Source of the DNA: Flavobacterium denitrificans DSM 15936
GTDB taxonomy: Bacteria; Bacteroidota; Bacteroidia; Flavobacteriales; Flavobacteriaceae
Length of the DNA: 64,000 bases
Direction of reading: 5' to 3'
Assembly: GCF_000425445.1 (NCBI RefSeq)
Contig: NZ_KE384377.1
Coordinates: 800,070 to 864,069 of the forward strand
Positions within the stretch are counted from its first letter, which is position 1, and every line of letters begins with the position of its first letter. This document shows, one piece after another, positions 25,935 to 35,060 of this stretch. A program made the position numbers and the translations under genes. Below the pieces are notes generated by a model. That model worked only from the letters and a program-made list of their open reading frames with translations. It was not told the origin of the DNA and ran no database searches.

Positions 25935-25985
25935 AATTGAGTTGGGTTTGATTTCTTGATTAGAAATCAAATCTGCTCAATTTTG
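25935..25985 (+). terminator. Terminator after ansB
   Basis: Outer arms AATTGAG/CTCAATT and inner arms TTTGATTTC/GAAATCAAA form a long hairpin, followed by TTTTGTTT. Confidence 0.75.
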
Positions 25986-26177
25986 TTTATTAATCAAGAC
26001 AGTTTTAAGCTAATTTACAATAAATAGGGGGTATTAACCTTTATTTTGAGTATTCGTTTCTATACTTAAAACAATGAGAATTTAAGTATTCCTAATGTAA
26101 GATTAAGTAATTGATTATTATAGTTTAAAAATTGTTTTTTTTGTTTTTTTTAAATTGGTTTAGTTTAGGATAGCCTA

Positions 26178-26211
26178 ATAGGTTTTATTATTTGGGGTTA
26201 ATAAAACCTAT
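26178..26211. promoter_or_regulatory. 13-bp inverted repeat before the ZIP-like gene
   Basis: ATAGGTTTTATTA (26178-26190) and its exact complement (26199-26211) have an 8-bp loop, 46 bp before the permease ATG. It could be a metal-regulator operator or a leader hairpin. The rest of 25986-26257 shows nothing else. Confidence 0.45.
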
Positions 26212-26257
26212 GAAGCTGTCTTAAAAATATTGTGTCTCTACATTTAAAGTAACAGCT

Positions 26258-27001
26258 ATGCTTCAGGCTTTTTTACTTGGGTTATTGGCTACATCTTCCT
26301 TGATTTTGGGAGGAATTATTGCTATTCGTTTTGATTTGAGCGGTCGTTTAATTGGCAAAATTATGGGTTTTGGCGCAGGAACTTTGATTTCTGCCATTTC
26401 TTATGAATTGGTTTTCGAAGCTGTAAAATTAGGAAAAGGGAGTATCTACCCAACTTTTGGTTTTTTTGGAGGCGCATTAATGTTTTACGGAGCAGACCGG
26501 CTTATTGGTCATTTTGGGGCTAAAAATCGGTTAAAAATTGGTACTGCAAAAGAATCAAATCTAATTGTTCCAATGGTTTTGGCTATAATTCTTGACGGAG
26601 TTCCAGAATCAATTATTGTTGGGTTAGGTTTTTTCAAACATCAAACAGGAAGTCTGGCAATGCTGGTAGCCGTTTTCATATCAAATCTTCCCGAAGCTAT
26701 TGCTGGTTCGTCAGGTATGAAAAAAGGAAATTGGAGCAATAAAAAAATAATGTTGCTTTGGATATTTATCTCATTTTTATGTGCTTTTGCTTCCTTGGCA
26801 GGATATTCTTTATTTGGCAGTGTTTCAAATGAATGGCTTTCTTTTATTCTAGCTTTCGCAGGAGGTGCTATTTTAATGATGCTGGCAAACTCAATGATTC
26901 CAGAAGCATATGAACACGGACATAAATCTGCGGGAGTATATACAGTAGTTGGATTTTTTGTATCGGTTTGTGTTGTAGTTTATGAAAATATGGGACACTA
27001 A
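26258..27001 (+). CDS. ZIP-family-like metal permease
   Basis: 247 residues, about eight membrane helices. It follows the ZupT/ZIP pattern, but the metal-site helices carry LDGVPESIIVG and SNLPEAIAGS where canonical ZIPs have HNxPEG; His is replaced by Asp, while Glu is kept. A third NSMIPEAYEHGH motif is near residue 210. There is no long His-rich loop. It probably moves a divalent cation, possibly not zinc; direction and metal are not resolved by sequence. Confidence 0.82.
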   Translation: MLQAFLLGLLATSSLILGGIIAIRFDLSGRLIGKIMGFGAGTLISAISYELVFEAVKLGKGSIYPTFGFFGGALMFYGADRLIGHFGAKNRLKIGTAKESNLIVPMVLAIILDGVPESIIVGLGFFKHQTGSLAMLVAVFISNLPEAIAGSSGMKKGNWSNKKIMLLWIFISFLCAFASLAGYSLFGSVSNEWLSFILAFAGGAILMMLANSMIPEAYEHGHKSAGVYTVVGFFVSVCVVVYENMGH

Positions 27002-27047
27002 TTCTTCTGGTTTTCCTTTTCTTTTATCATCAAATAAATAAAAGAAA

Positions 27048-28118
27048 CTAAAAAGCTTCACCAATCCTAAAATAAAGTCCCCAATCTCCTTTCCCGACAG
27101 CACCATCTAATCCCACATTGAATTTTTCGTTTTTGAAAGCTCTGTAGCGATAACCAACGCCTGCGCCTGGATATAGTTTCCAGTCAAAACTTGGTGTATC
27201 AGAACCGTAAATAGTAGCTACTCCGGCAAAGCCTACAACGCCCATTCTTTTATGAAAATTATAGCGATATTCGCCTTGAATAGCCATAAGTCCATCTCCG
27301 CGATATTTTCCTTCAGAATACCCTCTGATATCATCGTTTCCAATGGTAACTTGCTGTTCAAAAGAAATATTTCCTAAACCAAATTTACCTGCAAAACGCG
27401 CAGCAACAACATCTTTTTTATCTCGAACAGAAATATAAGTATTGTACTCTGAAATGATTTTATTTGCATTTACATCATCAAACCATTCTGGATAAGTGAT
27501 CCATCTGGCTCTTATTTTGCTTCCTTTTGTTGGGTAATAAACAGCATCGCGAGTATCATACAGTAAAATCATCTGTAAGCCATTTGTATGTGATACCGAG
27601 GCTGGCTGTATATCTTCTTGATAGGTCGTGTCATAATGCGCATAAGAATAGCCTATTCCTCCATAAAATGATTTTACAATTTTCCTTAAAGCACTCACGC
27701 TTACCAAAAAGGTTTGAGTTCCGTAATCATAAAATCCAGAAGAATCAAAATCATCCATAAAAAATTGTGCATTTTGATTGCCTGCCATCGCAAAAAGCTG
27801 GGCGCGCCATTTGTCTTCATTAAAATGCCATTTATTGAATGAACATACAAAATAGGATTTGTTCGTAGTATAAATTGCTGTAATCCCTGATAATGATTTT
27901 GGTGAAATTGTATCAGCTTTATTTGTTTTGTACATCATCATTGGGATTGCACCAAACATAAAATCCAACGTTCTGTTGTAGCTGATATAGGGCATAACAT
28001 TAAAATCGATATTCTTTTTTTGGGGCTGTACATTTTTTGTGGTATCTGAGGTTTTTTCTTGAGCGAAAGTGCTCGTGAAACAAAGAAAAAAAAGCACAAT
28101 CAATAAATGTTTCTGCAT
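27048..28118 (-). CDS. BamA/TamA-family outer-membrane barrel protein
   Basis: 356 residues from ATG at 28118, which starts a good signal peptide (MQKHLLIVLFFLCFTSTFAQ). An ATG ten codons earlier is next to the -7 box and unlikely. The chain is nearly all beta-barrel with no POTRA domain, and contains YDTRDAVYYPTKGSKIRARW and DDIRGYSEGKYRGD, the (V/I)RGY motif of Omp85 proteins. It ends in an aromatic residue (Phe), as OMPs do. It may assist lipid or protein export; a lone barrel of this size is of unknown function. It is divergent from the TolC efflux operon. Confidence 0.85.
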   Translation of the reverse strand: MQKHLLIVLFFLCFTSTFAQEKTSDTTKNVQPQKKNIDFNVMPYISYNRTLDFMFGAIPMMMYKTNKADTISPKSLSGITAIYTTNKSYFVCSFNKWHFNEDKWRAQLFAMAGNQNAQFFMDDFDSSGFYDYGTQTFLVSVSALRKIVKSFYGGIGYSYAHYDTTYQEDIQPASVSHTNGLQMILLYDTRDAVYYPTKGSKIRARWITYPEWFDDVNANKIISEYNTYISVRDKKDVVAARFAGKFGLGNISFEQQVTIGNDDIRGYSEGKYRGDGLMAIQGEYRYNFHKRMGVVGFAGVATIYGSDTPSFDWKLYPGAGVGYRYRAFKNEKFNVGLDGAVGKGDWGLYFRIGEAF

Positions 28119-28149
28119 GAGGCTTAAAATAATATTGTTATGGTTCATA

Positions 28150-28157
28150 CAAAATTA
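28150..28157 (-). promoter_or_regulatory. -7 element of the BamA/TamA-like gene
   Basis: On the minus strand, TAATTTTG is a perfect TAnnTTTG. It supports the downstream start at 28118. The palindrome at 28200-28221 lies 42 bp upstream. Confidence 0.5.
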
Positions 28158-28199
28158 AAGCCAATTTATTTTTCATGAAACTTAAGGATGATTTAAGAC

Positions 28200-28221
28200 G
28201 TTTCATTTTATAAAATGAAAC
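28200..28221. promoter_or_regulatory. Perfect GTTTCATTTTA palindrome (operator candidate)
   Basis: The 11-bp half GTTTCATTTTA is followed directly by its exact reverse complement, giving a 22-bp perfect palindrome. It sits between the BamA-like gene and the TolC efflux operon, 145 bp before the latter's ATG. Near-identical copies are at 22820 and 49309, with a half copy at 22102. A shorter TTTCATGAAA lies at 28171-28180. Confidence 0.7.
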
Positions 28222-28365
28222 AAGTTAGTAAATTTTCCTTCTTAAGAATTCTCTAAATTTATTTCTTAAAATATTCCTAAAAAGGTTAAAATCCTAAGGA
28301 GCTAAATTGGTTGCGAAAGCTGAAATCAACTCCAAGAAAAATGAAATTTAAATGAACAAAATTCA

Positions 28366-29700
28366 ATGAGATATTGGCAGTTTAAATATTTAAAATTAAA
28401 GTTTTTGGCTTTAGTATGTTGTTGCGTCAATATTGGTTTTGCGCAGGAGGATAGTATTGGAACTGCAAAAAAAATTAGGCTGGATGAGGCCATATTATTA
28501 GGAATTCAAAACAATCGACAGCTTAAAATAGCAAATACAGATTTAGCTATCGCGAAAGAAAATGTTGATCAAGCAAAAATTGCCAAAATGCCCCGTATCG
28601 GTGTAAATGGCGGTTACAATTATATAGGCAATCCTAAAATCTATGAAGGGTTTTATGAGAGCAATATCACTGTAGATTATTATAATCATCAGGCTTTCGC
28701 TAACATTATTTCATCGTTGCCAATTTATAACGGAAGTGCAATTAATACACGAATTGATCAGCAGGAACTCATCAGTCAAATGCAACAGTCCGCTGTTAAA
28801 ATGACCGAAGCTGATGTCAAAAATGCTATCACAGAACAATATTTTACGCTCGAGAAACTATACAGACAAATTGAAGTTACAAAACAAAATATCATCAATA
28901 CTGATCTTCGAATCAGACAGTTGCAGTCACGTGTGAACAACGGACAAAATATAAAAAGTGATTTATTGAGAACAGAATTGCAACAATCGAATTTTAAGGT
29001 ATCTGTTTTTAGAAGCAAAAATACAATAGAATTAATCAGTAATTATCTCGATATTTTGATTGGTTTTCCAACCAATACTATTTTAAAGCCTGAAGTAACA
29101 GAAAGCATGATTCCGACAGAAAATATAGAGCTGCAGGAAAGTTTGGCAGAAGCGTTTCAAAATAGAGAAGAAATAAAACGCGCCGAAGTGAAAATTAAAT
29201 TATCTGAATCATCTTTGAGTTTGACAAAAAGCGGTTTTATGCCAAATATAAATGCAAACCTTATTTTAAATACCGAATATCCGGCACAATGGCCAAACTA
29301 CGTGAATATATTGAATTATTGGGCAGCAGGGGTTTCCTTAAATTGGGATGTTTCAAGTTTTTATAATTTAAAACACAGAATTTCAGGCGATAGACTGGAA
29401 ATTGACAAAAGTAATATTGCACTGCAAGTAACAAAAGATCAAATTAGTACCGAAGTAAAAAATGCTTATGTGCGCTATGTTGAAAGCAAAGAAAATATCA
29501 AAACCTATAAAAAAGATGTGGAGCTTTCGTTGAGTAATTATAAAATTGTGAAAAGTCGTTATGACAATGATTTTGCCTTAATCACTGAAATTGTTGATGC
29601 CGAATTACAGCTTAACAATTCCCGAATTTTATTGGTAAATGCCAATTTAGATTTTATCATTCAATATTATTCTCTCCAATATGCGATGGGAAAACTTTAA
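28366..29700 (+). CDS. TolC-like outer-membrane efflux protein
   Basis: 444 residues with a signal peptide ending near IGFAQ. Two OEP repeats are visible (ILLGIQNNRQLKIANTDLAIAKENV and a second half with NREEIKRAEVKIKLSE), with long helical stretches. It forms the outer-membrane duct for the adaptor and MFS pump encoded 12 and about 1080 nt downstream. The location between a possible operator and the pump genes suggests drug-inducible expression, inferred only. Confidence 0.92.
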   Translation: MRYWQFKYLKLKFLALVCCCVNIGFAQEDSIGTAKKIRLDEAILLGIQNNRQLKIANTDLAIAKENVDQAKIAKMPRIGVNGGYNYIGNPKIYEGFYESNITVDYYNHQAFANIISSLPIYNGSAINTRIDQQELISQMQQSAVKMTEADVKNAITEQYFTLEKLYRQIEVTKQNIINTDLRIRQLQSRVNNGQNIKSDLLRTELQQSNFKVSVFRSKNTIELISNYLDILIGFPTNTILKPEVTESMIPTENIELQESLAEAFQNREEIKRAEVKIKLSESSLSLTKSGFMPNINANLILNTEYPAQWPNYVNILNYWAAGVSLNWDVSSFYNLKHRISGDRLEIDKSNIALQVTKDQISTEVKNAYVRYVESKENIKTYKKDVELSLSNYKIVKSRYDNDFALITEIVDAELQLNNSRILLVNANLDFIIQYYSLQYAMGKL

Positions 29701-29711
29701 TAGAAAATATC

Positions 29712-30773
29712 ATGAGCGAACCGAATGCCCAAAACGAAATAATTCAGAAAGATAAAAAGAGAAATACCATTCTTACCGTGCTGTCTTTTGGTTTTTTGAT
29801 TGCCGGCGGTTTGTGGATTTTGAGTCTGTTTTTTGATTTTAGCACTTATGAAACGACTAATAATGCGCAAGTTGAGGCTTATATCAATGCTGTTGCAGCA
29901 AGAGCGACAGGGCATATAAAAGAAATCAGATTTGAGGCTAATCAGTCTGTTCGTAAAGGAGATACGCTAGTGGTTCTTGACGATTCTGAATATGTCATAA
30001 AAGTAATGCAGGCCGAAGCAGATTTAGCTATAGCCGAAGGAAATCTTCATTCGTTGGAACAAAATATTACTACATCAGCATCCAATCAAGCTTCAGGAAA
30101 AGAAAAATTGGCTGGTGATATGGCTAGTCTCGAAAAAGCACAAAAAGATTATCAGCGATTTAAAAATATGTATGCAGACTCGGCTGTTACCCGAAATCAA
30201 TATGATCAGGTAATTTCCAAACTGAAATCGGAAGAAGCTTATGTAAAAGCGAGCCAAAAAAGTTTAGAGGCTAGCAGTTCAATCACTGCGCAAAGCAATA
30301 TTAATTTGGAAGCGGCAAGAGCAACGGTTGCACGCAAAAAAGCCGATCTCGCAGCCGCAAAATTGCAATTATCCTATACAAGCGTGATAGCGCCAGGCGA
30401 TGGATTTGTGGGTGAACGCAATTTATCTATTGGCGAATTGATAAATACAAATCAGACCGTTGCGACCATTGTATTGAATCAAAAATTATGGATTTCTGCC
30501 AATTTTAAAGAAACTCAGATTGAGAAAATAAAAAGAGGACAAGAAGTTACCATCACGATTGATGCATTAGACGGGGAAGAATTTAAAGGAAAAGTAACAG
30601 GATTTTCACCTGCAACAGGAGCCAAATTTTCAATGGTTGAGCCTGATAATTCAACAGGAAATTTTGTCAAAATCACACAAAGAATTCCTGTGAAAATTGA
30701 ATTTGAAGCGTCTGCAAAAGATTTACAGGATGTAAGACCAGGAATGAATGTAACAGTTGAAGTAAAAAAATAA
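29712..30773 (+). CDS. EmrA/HlyD-type membrane-fusion protein
   Basis: 353 residues. One N-terminal membrane helix (about 20-38) is followed by the split lipoyl motif (ARATGHIKEIRFEANQSVRKGD), a helical hairpin (about 95-210), and the beta-barrel part GFVGERNLSIGE...WISANFKETQ. The ATTNNAQVEAY start is typical of EmrA. It links the MFS pump to the TolC-like protein. Confidence 0.93.
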   Translation: MSEPNAQNEIIQKDKKRNTILTVLSFGFLIAGGLWILSLFFDFSTYETTNNAQVEAYINAVAARATGHIKEIRFEANQSVRKGDTLVVLDDSEYVIKVMQAEADLAIAEGNLHSLEQNITTSASNQASGKEKLAGDMASLEKAQKDYQRFKNMYADSAVTRNQYDQVISKLKSEEAYVKASQKSLEASSSITAQSNINLEAARATVARKKADLAAAKLQLSYTSVIAPGDGFVGERNLSIGELINTNQTVATIVLNQKLWISANFKETQIEKIKRGQEVTITIDALDGEEFKGKVTGFSPATGAKFSMVEPDNSTGNFVKITQRIPVKIEFEASAKDLQDVRPGMNVTVEVKK

Positions 30774-30776
30774 GAA

Positions 30777-32345
30777 ATGTTTGCAGGAAAAAAAGGAAGC
30801 GTTTTTACCCTAATAGGATTATATATCCTTACAATTCCTTTTTTTAATGGTCTTAACGTCACTACTTATGACAATTCGCAAATTATGGGGCATTTTGGAG
30901 AATCGACAACGGTTTTTACGTACTCGATTTACATTCCCATTTTTGCTATGCTTGGGTTTATGCCTTTGGGATTAAAATTAGGAAAGCAAATCAAGGTGCG
31001 AACCATGATTTTGTCGGCGTGTTTTTTGTCTTTGATTTTCAATACTGCCTTGTTGTTTGTTTCTAGTATTGAATGGTTTGTATTTTTTAGATCACTTTTG
31101 GCTATTGTTTCTGTAATTGGAATATTTGCATCAATGGTTCCGATTTTAATGAAGTACAATCCGGCTTTTAATATGGCTTTGTTGTATGGGATTCTACAAT
31201 TTATTCAAAAAGGAAGTCAGCATTTGTATCAATATTTAGGAACAAATTTTACGAATCTTCACAATTGGACTTTTGGAATTTATTTTTTGAATGCCAATTT
31301 CTTAGTTGGAATTCTGCTGGCGTGGTTTTTTTATAAAGCCGACGTTGCTCCAATGAAAACACCTTTTCAATTCGATTGGCGTGGCTGGATCATCATGCTT
31401 TTATTTTTTCTGATTATTCTGTTTTTATGTGCCGAAGGACAGACTAGAAATTGGCTGAGTGATCCAAAGATTGTTTTAGCTATAGGATTCTTATTTATAA
31501 TGGCTGGGATTTATCTGTTGCACGTTCGTTTTACAACCGATCCTATTATAAATCCAGATGTTTATAGGCATAAAAACGTAGTTATTGGTGCTTTTTTGAT
31601 GTTTTACATTGGGGTAATGAATGGAACCGGAAGTGTTGTAACCGGTTATATGACCAATGTTTTAGGTTTTGATCCAGTGCTTAACGCTTTAACGCATTTG
31701 GCAATATTATTTGGTTTATGTATTTCGATTCCGCTTTCGACTTATCTTTTGTATAAAAAGATTTATTTGGCAACGATTTGGGTAATCGGTTTCGCGTGTT
31801 ATGGATTTTACCATATCATTTTGTTTTTCAGATTTTATCCAGGAATTGATTCTACTGATTTTTTTGTGCCTCTTGTTTTTAAAGGTATGGGAATTGGTTT
31901 TCTCTTTCCTGTTTCCTTGCTTTATATTTCAGAAGGTGTTCCGCCACCATTGAGTACATCACGTATGATGACAGGAATTATTTCACAAGCTGTTTTTGCA
32001 TCTCTACTTGGAAGCGCAATTCTTGGAACTTTTATTTCGAATATGAATGTTCAGCATAAAACAGGTTTAAGCCAGCAATTGTCAGCGCTTAATAAATCAG
32101 CAGAAAATCAATTAGAAAGTTCCAAAAGAAATTTTATGTATATGGGATTATCTGATGCCGAGGCACAGAAAAAAGCAGAAAAAAGTCTTTCGAATCAAAC
32201 TTCGCAGGCATCAATATTGTTGGCTTATAAAGATATTTATCTCGTAATGTCGGCGATATGTTTTTTTCCCATATTACTAATTCTGCTTTTCAAACTTTGG
32301 CGAAGACCACTAGGAAGAGTAGAAGTAGAGCCAATACCAATTTAA
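30777..32345 (+). CDS. MFS exporter, EmrB/DHA2-like
   Basis: 522 residues with 12-14 membrane helices, starting 4 nt after the adaptor gene. The size and operon place match DHA2 drug exporters working with EmrA and TolC. The usual N-terminal MFS loop motif is poorly preserved (LGLKLGKQIKVRTMIL), and the late STSRMMTGIISQAVFASLLGSAILGTF segment fits helix 13. The substrate is unknown. Confidence 0.88.
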   Translation: MFAGKKGSVFTLIGLYILTIPFFNGLNVTTYDNSQIMGHFGESTTVFTYSIYIPIFAMLGFMPLGLKLGKQIKVRTMILSACFLSLIFNTALLFVSSIEWFVFFRSLLAIVSVIGIFASMVPILMKYNPAFNMALLYGILQFIQKGSQHLYQYLGTNFTNLHNWTFGIYFLNANFLVGILLAWFFYKADVAPMKTPFQFDWRGWIIMLLFFLIILFLCAEGQTRNWLSDPKIVLAIGFLFIMAGIYLLHVRFTTDPIINPDVYRHKNVVIGAFLMFYIGVMNGTGSVVTGYMTNVLGFDPVLNALTHLAILFGLCISIPLSTYLLYKKIYLATIWVIGFACYGFYHIILFFRFYPGIDSTDFFVPLVFKGMGIGFLFPVSLLYISEGVPPPLSTSRMMTGIISQAVFASLLGSAILGTFISNMNVQHKTGLSQQLSALNKSAENQLESSKRNFMYMGLSDAEAQKKAEKSLSNQTSQASILLAYKDIYLVMSAICFFPILLILLFKLWRRPLGRVEVEPIPI

Positions 32346-32366
32346 TTTTAAACATTGAATACGATT

Positions 32367-33059
32367 ATGACTGTAAAAAAAAATCGGTTTTTATTTGGTT
32401 TATGGAATAAAGAAAGTGGACTCAGCGGTATGCTCATTTTGCTTTTCATTATGCATTTTATTGCCATACCATTTTTTGGCAGTTATCCGCATTTTATGAT
32501 TGTCCTAAACATTTTTTGGATGCTGTTTTTGTTTGCGGGTATCTTTTCGCTTTCCAAGCATACAAAACAAGCTTTCCTTATTTCAGTAATTCCAATTCTA
32601 TTTGTTCTGATACAATGGATTGATTATTTTAATAGAAACATTATCATTTTGTTTGCTGATCTTGTTTTGTCGGTAGCTGTTATGGCACTTTTGATCATAT
32701 TAGTTTTAAAAAAGGTTTTAGAGCCTGGGCCTGTCAACACCTATAGAATAATAGGTTCAATTGTGGTGTATATGCTAATGGTTCATTTTTGGTGTACGCT
32801 CTATTTGTTTCTTTTTAGACATATTGAGGGATCTTTCAATATTGCAGATTCACAGTTTGAAACCAACAGCGATCAGGCGAGTTTTATGTATTTCAGTTAC
32901 ATCACCATGACTTCTACAGGCTATGGTGAAATTGTGCCACTTCATCCTGTAGCGCGTTCTTTAGTTCAGATTGAAGTACTTACAGGAGTTTTGTATCCTG
33001 TAATTTTAATAGGAAGATTGGTTTCAGACGCTAATTTTTCTCGAGATAAACAAAAATAA
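32367..33059 (+). CDS. Two-transmembrane-type ion channel, K+-channel pore
   Basis: 230 residues from ATG at 32367; a TTG four codons earlier is an alternative. About six membrane segments are present. The C-terminal pore module (about 150-225) carries the selectivity filter TSTGYGEI between two helices, the ion_trans_2 type. TGYG-E is close to TVGYGD of K+ channels. No regulatory RCK domain is present. It lies 21 nt after the pump gene, apparently in the same operon, which is unusual. Confidence 0.82.
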   Translation: MTVKKNRFLFGLWNKESGLSGMLILLFIMHFIAIPFFGSYPHFMIVLNIFWMLFLFAGIFSLSKHTKQAFLISVIPILFVLIQWIDYFNRNIIILFADLVLSVAVMALLIILVLKKVLEPGPVNTYRIIGSIVVYMLMVHFWCTLYLFLFRHIEGSFNIADSQFETNSDQASFMYFSYITMTSTGYGEIVPLHPVARSLVQIEVLTGVLYPVILIGRLVSDANFSRDKQK

Positions 33060-33091
33060 ATTTAACCAATCACATCTAAATCAAAATAAAC

Positions 33092-34192
33092 ATGAAAACA
33101 TCTTATTCTAATAAACGCAAAGAACTGTTTGATACTATTTTACAGTTATTTTTTATATTTCTGATTGTCGGATTTTGTTTAAAATTATTATTGCCATTTT
33201 TTATGCCAATTCTTTGGGCGGTTATACTTGCCGTGGCATTTTACCCAATGTTTGATTTTTTGCAAAGAATCTTAAAAGGAAGAAAAACACTGGCTTCGAT
33301 TATAATAACACTTGTGATTATTGCTGTAATGCTCGTGCCTGTTATTTATTCTTTAAAAGCGGCTATAGCCAATTTTTTAGAATTGAAAACTAGTTTTGAA
33401 GCTGGAACATTAAAAATAGCGCCTCCTGGGCAAAACATAAAAGAATGGCCAATAATTGGTAAGCCTCTTTATGAATTTTTACTTATGATGTCAACAGATA
33501 TTGAGCAAGGCGTAGTAAAATATCAGGATCAGATTAAAGAGTTTTCGTCAAAAATTATGGGAAGTATTTTGAGTTCTGGCGCCGCATTTTTACAATTCAT
33601 TTTATCAGTAATTATAGCTGGGGTTTTATTAGTTACCTCTGGAGGAAAGGCTTTTGCTATGAAATTTCTTAGAAAAATTGCAGGAAATAAAGCGGATGAA
33701 ATTATGACAATTTCAGTATCAACAATTTTTCAAGTAGTCAAAGGTATTTTGGGCGTAGCAGTTATTCAAACTATTATTCAAGCGTTTGGATTATTTATGG
33801 CAGATATCCCTTATGCGGGAATCTTGACTTTGATTTGCCTTGTGTTTTCAATTCTGCAAATTGGGCCAATTATTATAAATATTGGGGTGATCGTTTATTT
33901 GTTTTCAACTGGAGACTCTGGTCATGCCATTTTCTGGACTATATTTTTCATCATCAGCGGATTGTCTGATAACGTTTTAAAACCACTTTTGTTAGGAAAA
34001 GGAGCTTTGGTGCCAATGCTTATTATTTTTCTTGGTGTTATTGGCGGATTTATAATGTCAGGATTTATTGGATTGTTTGTAGGGCCAATTGTCTTTTCGA
34101 TTGGATATAAACTTTTTATTGCTTGGCTGGATGATAATTCGGCACCTGTTGAAGAAATTGAATCCGAGGATATTGTAGAGCCTACAATTTAA
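33092..34192 (+). CDS. AI-2E family (PerM/TqsA-like) permease
   Basis: 366 residues, about eight membrane helices with the AI-2E family pattern: an early PFFMPILWAVILAVAFYPMFDFLQR, and late ISGLSDNVLKPLLLGKGALVPMLIIFLGVIGG and FIGLFVGPIVFSIGY. Members include the AI-2 exporter TqsA and Na+/H+ antiporters, so function cannot be fixed. It is last in the efflux operon and followed by a terminator. Confidence 0.9.
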   Translation: MKTSYSNKRKELFDTILQLFFIFLIVGFCLKLLLPFFMPILWAVILAVAFYPMFDFLQRILKGRKTLASIIITLVIIAVMLVPVIYSLKAAIANFLELKTSFEAGTLKIAPPGQNIKEWPIIGKPLYEFLLMMSTDIEQGVVKYQDQIKEFSSKIMGSILSSGAAFLQFILSVIIAGVLLVTSGGKAFAMKFLRKIAGNKADEIMTISVSTIFQVVKGILGVAVIQTIIQAFGLFMADIPYAGILTLICLVFSILQIGPIIINIGVIVYLFSTGDSGHAIFWTIFFIISGLSDNVLKPLLLGKGALVPMLIIFLGVIGGFIMSGFIGLFVGPIVFSIGYKLFIAWLDDNSAPVEEIESEDIVEPTI

Positions 34193-34213
34193 GTTTTGTT
34201 TTAAAAACGGCAT

Positions 34214-34257
34214 AAAACAAATAATCCCATTCCTTATGAAATGGGATTATTTGTTTT
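34214..34257. terminator. Bidirectional terminator
   Basis: A perfect 17-bp stem AAAACAAATAATCCCAT (34214-34230) / complement (34241-34257), with a 10-nt loop, lies between the AI-2E gene and a convergent gene. Confidence 0.88.
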
Positions 34258-34273
34258 CAATTACAATTTTTAC

Positions 34274-34894
34274 TTATTCTTTATACAAAACAATAGTGGC
34301 CTTATAACCCGTTCCAACATTCCATTGGCTGGATTCAATAACAGCGCCTTTGTCGTCATAAACTTGGAATTCGGCAGTGTTTGGGGAAGCAGAACCTTCG
34401 TTTAGTGCTTCAAAATCAATTTTGTTGATCCCTGGAACAAGCGTTATTTTAAAACCTTGATATTCTCCTTTCATGCTTACTTCCGGCTCAATTACTTTAT
34501 CATTCAAATACACTTTGATTTTATCGCCATCAACAAAGGCCGCATCGCGATAACGAATTGTCGAAGTAAAAGTCGACGTTTTAAAACTTCCTAAAAACTG
34601 ATTTTGTCTGTAAAAAATCCCCGGAACATTTGCCTCTTGCTTATATAAATTGGTATTCTTGAAGAGTTCATTCGGATCAATTTTTGAAGGATCCGGTTTC
34701 TCGACAGGCGCTGGCGGATTCACTTTTGGAGCTTCTTCTGTTGGAGGAATAACCTCTTTCGTTTTCGGCGTTTTTGACGGAATCGGTTTGAATTTATTTT
34801 CCAATTCTTTTTGCGCATATCCTTGCATCGAAATGCAAAGGATAAAAATCAACAATAAAAAAGGGTTTCTATTTTTCAGTCTTATTAAATACAT
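34274..34894 (-). CDS. Secreted protein with proline-rich linker, unknown function
   Basis: 206 residues. A signal peptide ends near QGYAQ (about 27). A Pro/Lys/Glu-rich linker (about 38-70: PTEEAPKVNPPAPVEKPDP) leads to a beta-rich C-terminal domain (about 85-206) with FLGSFKTSTFTSTIRYRD and NKIDFEALNEGSASPNTAEFQVYDDKG. I do not recognise the family. The layout suggests a periplasmic or outer-membrane-associated protein spanning peptidoglycan. It is separated from the T9SS-related operon by 166 bp and a hairpin. Confidence 0.75.
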   Translation of the reverse strand: MYLIRLKNRNPFLLLIFILCISMQGYAQKELENKFKPIPSKTPKTKEVIPPTEEAPKVNPPAPVEKPDPSKIDPNELFKNTNLYKQEANVPGIFYRQNQFLGSFKTSTFTSTIRYRDAAFVDGDKIKVYLNDKVIEPEVSMKGEYQGFKITLVPGINKIDFEALNEGSASPNTAEFQVYDDKGAVIESSQWNVGTGYKATIVLYKE

Positions 34895-34999
34895 ATAGTC
34901 TTAAAATTAAAATGTTTGTCTTTTAATTATAAAACATTTAATTTGAGTATTTATTGCCTTTGCAGAGAATTGAAACTAAAGAAAGACCCAACAGTGATT

Positions 35000-35036
35000 A
35001 TTATGAGCTTCTTAAGAAAACTTAGAAGCTCATAAT
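35000..35036 (-). terminator. Hairpin after the OmpA/PD40 gene
   Basis: ATTATGAGCTTCT (35000-35012) and its exact complement (35024-35036) form a 13-bp stem. There is no strong U tract on the minus strand, so terminator function is moderate. Confidence 0.5.
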
Positions 35037-35060
35037 CTTAGCGCCTTAGCATTTTAAAAC

